NCBI GenBank assembly: GCA_030429495.1
Contig: JAUIFH010000004.1
Span: forward strand, 124,001-188,000
Origin: Alphaproteobacteria bacterium
Lineage (GTDB): Bacteria; Pseudomonadota; Alphaproteobacteria; Rhodobacterales; Rhodobacteraceae
DNA length: 64,000 nt
Direction: 5' to 3'
A program made the position numbers and the translations under genes. The number at the start of each line of letters is the position of its first letter. The stretch's first letter is position 1. This document shows positions 54,744 through 64,000 of this stretch, piece after piece. The notes under the pieces were generated by a model, which had not been told where the DNA came from, made no database searches, and saw only the letters and a program-made list of their open reading frames with translations.

Positions 54744-55646
54744 ATGCAACCCGACCGACCCCTTCTCGGCATCCTCCTGATGCTCGGCTTCTGCATCGTC
54801 GCCCCGCTCGGCGATTCAATCGCCAAGCTGCTCGGACCGCGCCTGCCGCTCCTCGAACTTGTCGCCGTGCGCTTCGCGATCCAGGCGGCGGTTCTGGTGC
54901 CGCTGGGCCTTGCCGTGGGCCTGCGGTTCCGGATGCCGCGCCGGGTCTTCGGCCTCACTCTCCTGCGCACCGCGCTCCATATCGTCGGCATATCCGCGAT
55001 GTTCCTGGCGCTCCGCCACATGCCGCTGGCCGATGCGGTCGCCATCGCCTTCGTCATGCCCTTCCTCATGCTGCTTCTCGGCCATCTCGTCCTCGGCGAG
55101 GAAGTGGGTCCCCACCGGCTCGCTGCCTGCGCCGTCGGCTTCGTCGGGACCCTGCTTGTGATCCAGCCGAACTTCGCCAGCATCGGCGCGCCCGCGCTCC
55201 TGCCGCTTGTCGTCGCCGTCGTCTTCGCCCTCTTCATGCTGGTAACGCGCCAGATCGCCCGGGAGACCGATGCCGTCACCCTTCAGGCCGTCTCCGGCCT
55301 CGCCGCCTCCGCTCTGCTCCTGCCGCTTCTGGCGTTGGCCGAAGGCAGTGGGCTGCCGGACTTCGATCCCGTCCTGCCGGAGGCCCGCGATGCGGCCCTG
55401 CTTCTCGCGCTCGGGCTGCTCGGCACCGTGGCCCATCTCATGATGACCGGCTCGCTCCGCTTCGCACCGACCTCCACCCTCGCGCCGATGCAATATCTCG
55501 AAATCCCCTTCGCCACGCTCATCGGCTGGGCGATCTTCGCGCAGCTCCCGAACGGTCTAGCCGCCCTCGGCATCGCGGTCACGATGGGGGCTGGCCTCTA
55601 CATCATCGCCCGCGAACGCCGGCTGGCGCGTCTGCGCGCCGCCTGA
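54744..55646 (+). CDS. EamA/DMT-family transporter, first of a tandem pair
   Basis: A 300-residue ten-helix transporter. The opening LLMLGFCIVAPLGDSIAKLLG and the segment AVAIAFVMPFLMLLLGHLVLGEEVGPHRLAACAVGFVGTLLVIQPNF mark the RhaT/EamA fold; the second repeat ends FAPTSTLAPMQYLEIPFATLIGW. The gene at 55733 has the same landmarks, so the pair arose by tandem duplication. The substrate is unknown. The ATG at 54744 lies 8 bases after the composite repeat, so the repeat may influence its expression. Confidence 0.9.
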   Translation: MQPDRPLLGILLMLGFCIVAPLGDSIAKLLGPRLPLLELVAVRFAIQAAVLVPLGLAVGLRFRMPRRVFGLTLLRTALHIVGISAMFLALRHMPLADAVAIAFVMPFLMLLLGHLVLGEEVGPHRLAACAVGFVGTLLVIQPNFASIGAPALLPLVVAVVFALFMLVTRQIARETDAVTLQAVSGLAASALLLPLLALAEGSGLPDFDPVLPEARDAALLLALGLLGTVAHLMMTGSLRFAPTSTLAPMQYLEIPFATLIGWAIFAQLPNGLAALGIAVTMGAGLYIIARERRLARLRAA

Positions 55647-55732
55647 CGCCTGCAACCCTGCGAGGGAAGAAACCGTCGCGCCGCGTCGCAATCGGGCTGG
55701 ACGCCGGTGCGGGCTCCCGCTAGCCGGGCAGG

Positions 55733-56668
55733 ATGGAGACCAACGACCGCATCCTCGCCGGCATCGCGCTGATGATCTGCTTTTGTATCTTCGCGCCGCT
55801 GATCGACGTCGCCGCGAAACTTGCGGCTCAGGCGGTGCCTGTCGGTGTGGTCACGCTTGGCCGTTTCGTCGTCCAGGGCGCATTGATGCTGCCGGTCGTC
55901 CTGCTGATGGGGCAGTCTTTCCGGCTGACGCGGCGCACCCTCAGCCTCACGCTCCTGCGCGCCACGATGTCGATCCTCGCGACCTATTGCTTCGTCGCGG
56001 CCGTGCGCGTCATGCCGATCGCCGACGCGCTCGCCATCGCCTTCGTTGAGCCTTTCATCATCCTGCTGATCGGCAAGCTCGTCCTGGCCGAACAGGTCGG
56101 GCCGCGCCGGCTCGTGGCGTCGGCCGTGGGTTTCGCCGGTGCGCTTCTGGTTATCCAGCCGTCTTTCGCGGCCTTCGGCCCGGTCGCGCTCTTCCCGCTC
56201 GGCACTGCCGTCACCTTCGCCGCCTACATGCTCGTCACGCGCCACCTCTCGCGCGAGATGCACCCAGTGCCGATGCAGTTCCATACCGCGCTCGTCGCCG
56301 CGCTTCTCTGTGTCCCCCTGCTCGTGGCCGGCGACGCGGCGGGCGAACCGTCGCTCGCACTGACCGCGCCCGAGGGGATCTTCTGGCTCTGGTGCGCCTC
56401 GGTCGGCATCGCGGCCACCGTCAGCCACATGGCGATGACCTACGCGCTTAAATTCGCGCCCTCGGCGACACTCGCCCCGCTCCACTATCTGGAGATCGTG
56501 ACGGCGACATTGTTCGGCTATCTCATCTTCGACGATTTCCCGGACGCGCTGACCTGGGCCGGCGTCGCGGTCATCGTGGGGTCCGGCCTCTACGTCATCC
56601 ACCGCGAACGGCAGGTCGCCCGCGCCGCGCGCCTCACGGTCGAGCCGCCGGCGCCAGAGCTGCGATAG
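55733..56668 (+). CDS. EamA/DMT-family transporter, second of a tandem pair
   Basis: A 311-residue paralogue of the gene at 54744. Matching landmarks are LMICFCIFAPLIDVAAKLA, ALAIAFVEPFIILLIGKLVLAEQVGPRRLVASAVGFAGALLVIQPSF and FAPSATLAPLHYLEIVTATLFGY. The substrate is unknown. Its last 35 bases overlap the end of the convergent thiN gene, so the tail PPAPELR is coded opposite thiN sequence. The distance to the first copy is 86 bases. Confidence 0.9.
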   Translation: METNDRILAGIALMICFCIFAPLIDVAAKLAAQAVPVGVVTLGRFVVQGALMLPVVLLMGQSFRLTRRTLSLTLLRATMSILATYCFVAAVRVMPIADALAIAFVEPFIILLIGKLVLAEQVGPRRLVASAVGFAGALLVIQPSFAAFGPVALFPLGTAVTFAAYMLVTRHLSREMHPVPMQFHTALVAALLCVPLLVAGDAAGEPSLALTAPEGIFWLWCASVGIAATVSHMAMTYALKFAPSATLAPLHYLEIVTATLFGYLIFDDFPDALTWAGVAVIVGSGLYVIHRERQVARAARLTVEPPAPELR

Positions 56669-57305
56669 CGGCGTCCAGACAGCCGCGCGGCAGCAGCACC
56701 AGCATCCGTTCGGCGTCGAATTCCAGTGCTACGGGGCCGGTCGCCCGGTTCGAGGTTCCGATCCTGCCATCCGGCGCGAAGGTGAGGCCGTCGATCGGCC
56801 AGTACAGACCCTCCGAACGGCCGGTGACCGGTCCCATCGGGAAAAGCGACACCCGCGTCCCCGGCGCAAGGTCGAGCACGCAGCTGCGCGGCGCGACGAA
56901 GACGACGTCCTCGGCGCCCAGGATCACGCAGCGCCGCGCGGCATGGCGCACCAGACCGGTCCAGACTGCCAGCGCATGATCAAGCCGGGCGCCGGTGAAG
57001 CCGAGGCCGAGGATGAAAGGCGCCTCGATCCGCATCAGGCACTTCTCGAAATCGGTCGTCTCCTGCTCTGCTATCCCCCAAATCCGTTCCGCCGGGATCG
57101 ACGCACGGCTTGCGGGATCGAGCGAATCGAGGTCGCCGATCACGGCATCGGGAACATGCCCTGCGGCTAGCGCCACATTCGCGCCACCATCGGCTGCTAC
57201 AAGGGTCGGAGCGAGAGCCAGTGCCCTTCCGAGACAGGTAGGGGTCGTTTCGCCTGCGCCCAGAAGGGTGACCGGCGCATTTGACTGGAAAATACCTGCT
57301 CGCAT
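56634..57305 (-). CDS. thiN: Thiamine diphosphokinase
   Basis: A 223-residue enzyme that converts thiamine to thiamine diphosphate with ATP. The signature is ADGGANVALAAGHVPDAVIGDLDSLDP, followed by QETTDFEKCLMRI and GFTGARLDHALAVWTGL; the C-terminal beta-sandwich ends near the stop. The ATG at 57305 (MRAGIFQS) is used; the frame goes on upstream to a TTG at 57365, which would add a hydrophobic segment not seen in the family. It overlaps the end of the convergent EamA gene by 35 bases. Confidence 0.93.
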   Translation of the reverse strand: MRAGIFQSNAPVTLLGAGETTPTCLGRALALAPTLVAADGGANVALAAGHVPDAVIGDLDSLDPASRASIPAERIWGIAEQETTDFEKCLMRIEAPFILGLGFTGARLDHALAVWTGLVRHAARRCVILGAEDVVFVAPRSCVLDLAPGTRVSLFPMGPVTGRSEGLYWPIDGLTFAPDGRIGTSNRATGPVALEFDAERMLVLLPRGCLDAAIAALAPAARP

Positions 57306-57369
57306 GGGCGCATTGATGACGAATAAGGCAAAAAGACACAATATTGGCCAGAAAAAATCCTTCAATTAA

Positions 57370-57396
57370 CCTGTTTTTGTCCACGATACAGGACAA
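57370..57396 (+). promoter_or_regulatory. Overlapping dyads in the gap between thiN and the 57445 gene
   Basis: TTGTCC (57377-57382) pairs with GGACAA (57391-57396), and CCTGT (57370-57374) pairs with ACAGG (57388-57392) across the same centre. The two pairings exclude each other. The 139-base gap is AT-rich and must hold divergent promoters, so an operator is plausible; the regulator is unknown. Confidence 0.4.
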
Positions 57397-57444
57397 GTTG
57401 CCGTACAGCCTGCAAAAAAGGCGATAGCAGAAAGAGAACAATCC

Positions 57445-59637
57445 ATGGTCGGTGCAAGTAAGATCCTCACGGTGTCCTACGGCACGTTCTCCTGCACCCT
57501 CGAAGGGTTCGAGGAGCCGTTCTCGACGATGAAGGCGATTGCGGAGTATTTCCGCGACCTCGCCGCCGACGACCGGTATTTCGGGGCGGAACCGCCGACC
57601 CCGGACGCCGAAATGTTGCACCGGATCGCAGAGCGTGAGATCCAGCGCCGGGTCGAGGCGAAGATCAGCGAACACGGCGTGGTCCTGCGCGCGCAGGACG
57701 AAACTGCCGCAGTCGCGGCGCCAGCGCCGGCTGCCCCTGCGCCAATCGCCGTGGTCGAACCCGCCGCGCCTGTCATGCCCGAGGCCCAGGCGCCGCAAGT
57801 GGCCGCCGAACAGCCCGTCGAAACCGCACCGCCCGCCGCCGAACAGCAACCGGAACCCGCCGATGCCGACGCGGAACCCGAAAGCGTCGCCGCCAAGCTG
57901 ATGCGGATTCGCGCCGCCGTCGCCGCCAACCAGGCGGCCGCAGGCGCCACAATGCCAGAGTTCGAGGACGAAGAACCCGCCACCGACTTCAGCGCCAGCG
58001 CGTCCGACGATTTCGGCTTCGATCTCGATATCGGTGACGATTTCGCCACTCGCGAACACACCGCGGCGGACATGGTGCCAGGAGCGGACGCCCCGGTTGC
58101 GGCGCCGGCAGAGGACGCATTCGCGGAAGACGAGAGCTTCGAAACCGAAGCGGCAGAAGATGCGTATGCCGAAACGGAAGAGGCCGAGGCCGAAACCGAG
58201 GAGTTCGCGACCGCGGACATCGCGGAAGACGACGCCGACGACCTCGTCGCAGAAGCAGCCACTGCCGAAGAGATCATGGTGGAAGCGGCGGAAGAAGCCG
58301 TGGCCGAGAACTTTGACGGTGACGAACCTGATGACGACCTCCCCGCCGCCCCGACGGAAGCCGCCCTTGATCTCAGCGCCTGGCGCACCGAAGACCCGGT
58401 GGCGGCCGACCAGCCGACCGAGGAAGAGGCCCCAGCAGGCGATGACGAGCCAGAGCAGGGCGCCAGCTTCTTCAAGCGCGCCCGCGCCCGCATCATCCGC
58501 ATGCGCCACGAGGACCACGCAGTCGAGGAAAAGGCCCCGGAAGCCGAGGACCAGGCAGAGGCAGAAGCCGTCGCGCTTCCCACCGATCTCGCCGAAAGCC
58601 CCGAGGACGACCGCCGCTCGGCGATCTTCGCCGCGCTGAATGACGAGGATGACGACGATTTCGGCGACGACCTCATCGACGAGGTTGAACCGCAGGAACC
58701 GCAACTGTCCGTCGAGGAAGAGGAACACGCAGCCCTTATGGCCGGCATCGGCGCGGCAATTGACGACGGCGCTTTCGACCCGAGCGAAGAGGACGAATTG
58801 CAGCGCCAGCTCGCCGCCGTCGCCCGCGAAGCCCGCCGCGACGCCCATGAGGGCCGCGCCATCCTTGAAAACGCATCCGATGATGAGGAAGCCTCGGTCG
58901 AACGCCTGATGGAAGAGGCGCGCTCGAAACTCGAAGGGGACGAGAACCGCCGCCGCTTCTCGGCGATCTCGCACCTGAAGGCCGCCGTGGCCGCGACCGT
59001 CGCCGACCGCAAGCTGAAGTCGCGCGATGCGCCGTCCGAACTCGGCGGCGACACGACGACCGACCTCGACCGCTACCGCGACGACCTATCCAAGGCAGTG
59101 CGCCCGCGCCGGCCCGATGTCGAGCCGTCGCAAGCGACTGCCCGCCCGACGGTCGAAACCCGTCCGACGCCGCTCGTGCTCGTCTCGGAACAGCGTATCG
59201 ACACCGGCCCCCGCGCAGCACCACGCACCATGCTCGTTCGGCCGCGCCGGATAAGCGCCGCGCCGGAGGGCGAGGAAGAACTTTCCGGTTTCGGCACTGA
59301 ACCGGCCGCCGAGGCCGAGCCGCTGCCGATCTCGCCGGAAGAGGCCCGGAGTTTTGCCGATTTCGCTGAGAAGCTCGGCGCAAACGGCCTGTCCGACTTG
59401 CTCGAAGCCGCCGCTGCCTATACCGCGACGGTCGAAGGCCGGCCGCACTTCTCGCGCCCGCAGATCCTGCAGAAGGTCGCGCATGTGTCCGAGGTTTCGG
59501 ACTTCAGCCGCGAAGACGGTCTGCGTTCGTTCGGGATGCTGCTGCGCGAGGGCAAGATCCAGAAGATCAGCCGTGGCCAGTTCATGATCACCGATGCGTC
59601 GAAATTCATGACCGAGGCACGGACCGCCACGCGCTGA
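57445..59637 (+). CDS. Large acidic protein with conserved ends, function unknown
   Basis: A 730-residue protein. The N-terminal 75 residues form a folded domain (ILTVSYGTFSCTLEGFEEPFSTMKAIAEYFRDLAADDRYFG, then a helix of EIQRRVEAKISEHG). Residues from about 90 to 620 are Ala/Glu/Asp-rich, mostly disordered, with short basic islands such as RARARIIRMRHED and RRFSAISHLKAAVAATVADRKL. The C-terminal 95 residues are again folded and helical (FADFAEKLGANGLSDLLEAAAAYTATVEGRPHFSRPQILQKV, then GLRSFGMLLREGKIQKISRGQFMI, like a winged helix). There is no signal peptide. I recognise it only as a protein found in Rhodobacterales; function unknown. It is divergent from thiN. Confidence 0.85.
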   Translation: MVGASKILTVSYGTFSCTLEGFEEPFSTMKAIAEYFRDLAADDRYFGAEPPTPDAEMLHRIAEREIQRRVEAKISEHGVVLRAQDETAAVAAPAPAAPAPIAVVEPAAPVMPEAQAPQVAAEQPVETAPPAAEQQPEPADADAEPESVAAKLMRIRAAVAANQAAAGATMPEFEDEEPATDFSASASDDFGFDLDIGDDFATREHTAADMVPGADAPVAAPAEDAFAEDESFETEAAEDAYAETEEAEAETEEFATADIAEDDADDLVAEAATAEEIMVEAAEEAVAENFDGDEPDDDLPAAPTEAALDLSAWRTEDPVAADQPTEEEAPAGDDEPEQGASFFKRARARIIRMRHEDHAVEEKAPEAEDQAEAEAVALPTDLAESPEDDRRSAIFAALNDEDDDDFGDDLIDEVEPQEPQLSVEEEEHAALMAGIGAAIDDGAFDPSEEDELQRQLAAVAREARRDAHEGRAILENASDDEEASVERLMEEARSKLEGDENRRRFSAISHLKAAVAATVADRKLKSRDAPSELGGDTTTDLDRYRDDLSKAVRPRRPDVEPSQATARPTVETRPTPLVLVSEQRIDTGPRAAPRTMLVRPRRISAAPEGEEELSGFGTEPAAEAEPLPISPEEARSFADFAEKLGANGLSDLLEAAAAYTATVEGRPHFSRPQILQKVAHVSEVSDFSREDGLRSFGMLLREGKIQKISRGQFMITDASKFMTEARTATR

Positions 59638-59659
59638 AGCGACGGCAAGGCCGAAAAGA

Positions 59660-59916
59660 TCAGTCGGAGCGGTCCCCGGGCCGCTCCGTTTCCGTTTCGG
59701 GGGCGGCCTTGCCGATCCCCCGGAACACGAAGCGGAACGGAAGCATCCAGAGAAAGCCAAGCCCGACATAGATCAGCAGTTCGGCCCAGATCGGCGGCCG
59801 GCCGAACCGCCCGTCGATCCAGCCGACAAGGCTCACCGCCGCCACGATGTAGAGCGGAAGCCCGACCAGCAGGATCAGGAGCGCGAACCGGCGCCGGCTA
59901 TGCCAGGACAGTGCCA

Positions 59917-59917
<1 letters not shown>
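59660..59917 (-). CDS. DUF2842 small membrane protein
   Basis: An 85-residue protein with two membrane helices (FALLILLVGLPLYIVAAVSLVGW and ELLIYVGLGFLWMLPFRFVF) and a charged tail. The spacing and the motif FLWMLPFRFVFRGIG match DUF2842, a family of alphaproteobacteria. Its ATG overlaps the purA stop (TGATG). Function unknown; the coupling to purA is conserved but unexplained. Confidence 0.88.
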
Positions 59918-61209
<1,292 letters not shown>

Positions 61210-61330
61210 GCGAACCGCTCCTTCAATGGCAAACCCGGCACCGTATAGCGGGGCTGACGAGCGGACGGAACCGGTTTTTCTGGACAGCGCCACCCTGCCG
61301 CGATAGCCCCGGCGGAAAAGGAGACCGCAG

Positions 61331-61726
61331 ATGGGATTTCTCGCGCGCTGGCTCGCGGCATTCGGGCTCTTGTCGGCCACCTACAACCCGACGGGCTGGA
61401 GCTTCACCCATTGGGCGCAAAGCTCGTTCTCCGACCAGATGCCGATGATCGTGCTTGCCGGCCTCGTGCTTTTCGTCGGCTACGTGATCTACCTGCGGGC
61501 GACGTTGCGATCCATCGGCGCCTTCGGGATGCTGCTGGTCGCCGCACTGGTCGCCGCACTTGCCTGGGTTCTGATCGACCGCGGGCTGCTGCGGCTCGAC
61601 AATCCGTCGCTCAACGCCTGGCTCGGCATCCTCGCGCTTTCGGTCATCCTCGGCGTCGGGCTGAGTTGGAGCCATGTGCGCCGCCACCTGTCCGGTCAGG
61701 CCGACATGGACGATCTCGGCGACTGA
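61331..61726 (+). CDS. Small membrane protein (DUF6524-like)
   Basis: A 131-residue protein with four membrane helices: residues 5-17, 38-58, 63-85 and 95-112 roughly. It has the motif [12 protein letters not shown] near the N-terminus. The start at 61331 follows AAGGAGA. It lies just before secG and after purA in the order usual for Rhodobacterales. The DUF name is from memory. Function unknown. Confidence 0.8.
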   Translation: MGFLARWLAAFGLLSATYNPTGWSFTHWAQSSFSDQMPMIVLAGLVLFVGYVIYLRATLRSIGAFGMLLVAALVAALAWVLIDRGLLRLDNPSLNAWLGILALSVILGVGLSWSHVRRHLSGQADMDDLGD

Positions 61727-61793
61727 GGGGTTGCGGCCCCGCCGGGTTGCGCCTAGATAGGCGCGTCACGACGATACGGGATACCGGGCCTCG

Positions 61794-62150
61794 ATGGAAA
61801 ACGTTCTGCTTACCGTTCTGCTGATCCTTGCACTGCTCCTGATCGGGGTCGTGCTTCTGCAGCGGTCGGAAGGCGGCGGGCTTCTCTCGGGCGGCGGCGC
61901 GATGTCGGCGCGCGGCGCGGCAAACGCGCTTACCAAGCTGACCTGGGTCTTCGGCGCGGGCTTCATGGCCACGGCTCTCGCCCTTACGCTGCTGACGGCG
62001 CAGACATCGGACGGGAATTCGGTTCTCGACAGCGCCGCACCGGCGCCCGCCGAAAACGCCGATGCGCCTGCGGCACCGGCCCTTCCCGAAGGCGATCTGC
62101 TGCCGCCGGCCTCCGGCGACGCGCCGCTTGCCCCGCCTGCCGCGGATTAA
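61794..62150 (+). CDS. secG: Preprotein translocase subunit SecG
   Basis: SecG is the small auxiliary membrane subunit of SecYEG. The 118-residue protein has two membrane helices (LLTVLLILALLLIGVVLLQ and WVFGAGFMATALALTLLTA) around the family loop RSEGGGLLSGGGAMSARGAANALTKLT. The tail from about 78 is Ala/Pro-rich and disordered, as is usual in alphaproteobacteria. The next gene is pyrG, in the usual order for this group. A stem-loop follows the stop. Confidence 0.95.
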   Translation: MENVLLTVLLILALLLIGVVLLQRSEGGGLLSGGGAMSARGAANALTKLTWVFGAGFMATALALTLLTAQTSDGNSVLDSAAPAPAENADAPAAPALPEGDLLPPASGDAPLAPPAAD

Positions 62151-62164
62151 CCACCGACCACAAC

Positions 62165-62186
62165 GCTTTGACCTGACGGTCAAAGC
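62165..62186 (+). terminator. Stem-loop after secG
   Basis: GCTTTGACC (62165-62173) and GGTCAAAGC (62178-62186) form a perfect 9-bp stem, loop TGAC. A direct repeat CACAACGCTTTG / CACAACACTTTG lies around it. There is no T run, so termination may be partial; the structure lies in the 167-base gap to pyrG. Confidence 0.5.
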
Positions 62187-62317
62187 CCACCACAACACTT
62201 TGCGGTCCGGTTGCGGGCAGATCGCGAATCTGTTACTTCTTAAATCCCGTGATACGGCGTCACCACCGGGCGCCGCGAACCTGAGAAATTTGAGGCAGTC
62301 ACGGGAGCTTCACGAGC

Positions 62318-63961
62318 ATGGCGCGTTACGTTTTCATCACCGGCGGTGTGGTTTCCTCGCTTGGCAAAGGGCTTGCCTCCGCCGCGCTCGGCGCATTGCT
62401 CCAGGCGCGCGGCTTCTCGGTCCGGCTCCGGAAACTCGACCCCTACCTGAACGTCGATCCCGGCACGATGTCGCCCTTCGAACATGGCGAGGTCTTCGTG
62501 ACCGACGACGGGGCGGAGACCGACCTCGACCTTGGCCACTACGAACGTTTCACCGGGGTCCATGCCCGCAAGACCGACTCGATCTCCTCGGGGCGCATCT
62601 ATTCCAACGTGCTGGAGAAGGAGCGCCGCGGCGACTACCTCGGCAAGACGATCCAGGTGATCCCGCATGTCACCAATGAAATCAAGGACTTCATCTCTAT
62701 TGGCGAGGATGAGGTCGATTTCATGCTCTGCGAGATCGGCGGCACGGTCGGCGATATCGAAGGCCTGCCCTTCTTCGAGGCGATCCGCCAGTTCGCGCAG
62801 GAACGTCCGCGCGGCGAATGCATCTTCATGCACCTGACGCTCCTGCCCTATCTCGCGGCAAGCGGCGAATTGAAGACCAAGCCGACCCAGCACTCCGTGA
62901 AGGAGCTTCGCTCCATCGGCCTGCAGCCCGATGTGCTGGTCTGCCGCTCGGAACACGAGATCCCGGAGAAGGAGCGCGCCAAGATCGCGCTGTTCTGCAA
63001 CGTCCGTCCGGAGGCGGTGATCCCCGCCTACGATCTGAAGTCGATCTATGAAGCGCCGCTGGCCTATCACCGCGTCGGGCTCGATCAGGCGGTGCTCGAC
63101 GCCTTCGGCATTTCGCCCGCGCCGAAACCCAATCTGGACCGCTGGACCGATGTCATGGACCGGCTGGAACATGCGGAGGGCGAGGTTCGCGTCGCCATCG
63201 TTGGCAAGTACACGCAGCTTGAGGACGCCTATAAATCCATCGCCGAGGCGCTGACCCATGGCGGTATGGCGAACCGTGTACGGGTCAAGGCCGAATGGAT
63301 CGACGCCGAGATATTCGAGGCCGAGGACCCCGCGCCCTATCTTGAGAACTTCCACGCGATCCTCGTCCCCGGCGGCTTTGGCGAGCGGGGGACCGAGGGC
63401 AAGATCAAGGCCGCGCAGTTCGCCCGGGAAAAGCAGATCCCCTATCTCGGCATCTGCCTTGGCATGCAGATGGCGGTGATCGAGGCCGCGCGGAACGTCG
63501 CCGGCGTGACCAAGGCCGGGTCTGAGGAGTTCGACCACGAGAAGGGCGCGAAGCGGTTCGAACCGGTCGTCTATCACCTCAAGGAATGGGTGCAGGGCAA
63601 CCACACGGTCGCCCGCAAGGTGGGCGACGACAAGGGCGGCACGATGCGCCTCGGCGCCTACTCCGCGCATTTGAAGGACGGCTCCAGAGTGGCCGAGGTC
63701 TATGGCACGACGGATATCGAGGAACGCCACCGCCACCGCTACGAGGTGGATGTGAAATACCGCGAGAAGCTTGAGAAATGCGGGTTGGTGTTCTCGGGCA
63801 TGAGCCCGGACGGACGGCTGCCGGAGATTGTCGAGTGGAAGGACCATCCGTGGTTCATCGGCGTCCAGTTCCATCCCGAACTGAAGTCCAAACCCTTCGC
63901 CCCCCATCCGCTGTTCGCGGATTTCGTGCGGGCGGCGAAGGAGGTGGAGCGGCTGGTTTAG
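62318..63961 (+). CDS. pyrG: CTP synthase
   Basis: PyrG aminates UTP to CTP using glutamine and ATP. The 547-residue protein has the amidoligase start [59 protein letters not shown], and the class I glutamine amidotransferase with [13 protein letters not shown], the nucleophile in [12 protein letters not shown] at about residue 380, and [18 protein letters not shown]. Length is normal. The ATG at 62318 starts [10 protein letters not shown]. The remaining 39 bases of the window hold nothing I can name. Confidence 0.97.
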   Translation: MARYVFITGGVVSSLGKGLASAALGALLQARGFSVRLRKLDPYLNVDPGTMSPFEHGEVFVTDDGAETDLDLGHYERFTGVHARKTDSISSGRIYSNVLEKERRGDYLGKTIQVIPHVTNEIKDFISIGEDEVDFMLCEIGGTVGDIEGLPFFEAIRQFAQERPRGECIFMHLTLLPYLAASGELKTKPTQHSVKELRSIGLQPDVLVCRSEHEIPEKERAKIALFCNVRPEAVIPAYDLKSIYEAPLAYHRVGLDQAVLDAFGISPAPKPNLDRWTDVMDRLEHAEGEVRVAIVGKYTQLEDAYKSIAEALTHGGMANRVRVKAEWIDAEIFEAEDPAPYLENFHAILVPGGFGERGTEGKIKAAQFAREKQIPYLGICLGMQMAVIEAARNVAGVTKAGSEEFDHEKGAKRFEPVVYHLKEWVQGNHTVARKVGDDKGGTMRLGAYSAHLKDGSRVAEVYGTTDIEERHRHRYEVDVKYREKLEKCGLVFSGMSPDGRLPEIVEWKDHPWFIGVQFHPELKSKPFAPHPLFADFVRAAKEVERLV

Positions 63962-64000
63962 TCAACACTCTCAGCCGAAAGCCCAGCTTGCGAATTGTGC

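Noticed and set aside
57306-57365. N-terminal extension of thiN that would add a membrane helix
   Set aside because: It requires a TTG start without a ribosome-binding site, and ThiN enzymes are cytosolic.
56980-58974. A 664-codon minus-strand frame covering thiN and the acidic protein
   Set aside because: It runs through two well-supported genes on different strands; the translation is Gly/Phe/Val-rich filler produced by GC codons.

Overview
The window is a stretch of core chromosome from a GC-rich alphaproteobacterium, almost certainly a member of the Rhodobacterales (Rhodobacteraceae in the broad sense); the genus cannot be told from the sequence. The evidence is the gene content and order (hflK-hflC-DUF2065-Do protease, purA-secG-pyrG, glyQ-small membrane protein-glyS, ftsY-EamA-yciB, the aerobic cobaltochelatase pair cobS-cobT next to a J-domain gene), an alphaproteobacterial LexA box (GTTC-N7-GTTC), a SAM-II riboswitch before metZ and an adrenodoxin-type ferredoxin. 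I see no phage, insertion sequence, integrase, CRISPR array, rRNA or tRNA gene. No gene-free stretch exceeds about 300 bases.

Layout. 1-5.4 kb: end of a lytic transglycosylase, two small unknown proteins, gatB, two tandem DUF4177-like genes, a BolA protein and a J-domain protein. 5.4-13.5 kb: a di-heme peroxidase under an IscR-like operator, exported msrB, cobS-cobT separated by twin hairpins, a Xaa-Pro aminopeptidase, a DUF427 protein and a short SDR. 13.5-22.8 kb: a ClC protein, an FAD-linked lactate/glycolate-type oxidase, glyQ/glyS with an unknown gene between them, and a degenerate trypsin-like protein. 22.8-29.8 kb: two tandem trkH genes, an EamA exporter divergent from its probable MarR regulator, folE2, and metZ behind a SAM-II riboswitch and terminator.

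29.9-42.4 kb: a hydrolase, a small lipoprotein, a GST, yciB-EamA-ftsY, a YhhN protein, an AlkB-like hydroxylase with a very long disordered N-terminus, xseA divergent from purD, an FG-GAP protein and a 2Fe-2S ferredoxin. 42.4-46.1 kb: a sulfotransferase, a TetR-YciI-tag operon with two operator palindromes, a free-standing DnaE2-type OB fold directly behind a LexA box, and an EamA transporter. 46.1-54.5 kb: membrane proteolysis genes (Do protease, DUF2065, hflC, hflK), gor, rpiA, a GST and sdaA. 54.7-64 kb: two tandem EamA genes, thiN, a 730-residue acidic protein of unknown function, DUF2842, purA, a small membrane protein, secG and pyrG.

The most noteworthy items are the SOS-type OB-fold gene, the IscR-type-1-like site before the di-heme peroxidase, a composite hairpin repeat present twice with a compensatory base-pair change, a low-GC in-frame insert in GlyS, a trypsin-like protein that seems to have lost its whole catalytic triad, and the chimeric AlkB-like and acidic disordered proteins. 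No multi-gene system that is clearly new was found; most of the window is housekeeping sequence.
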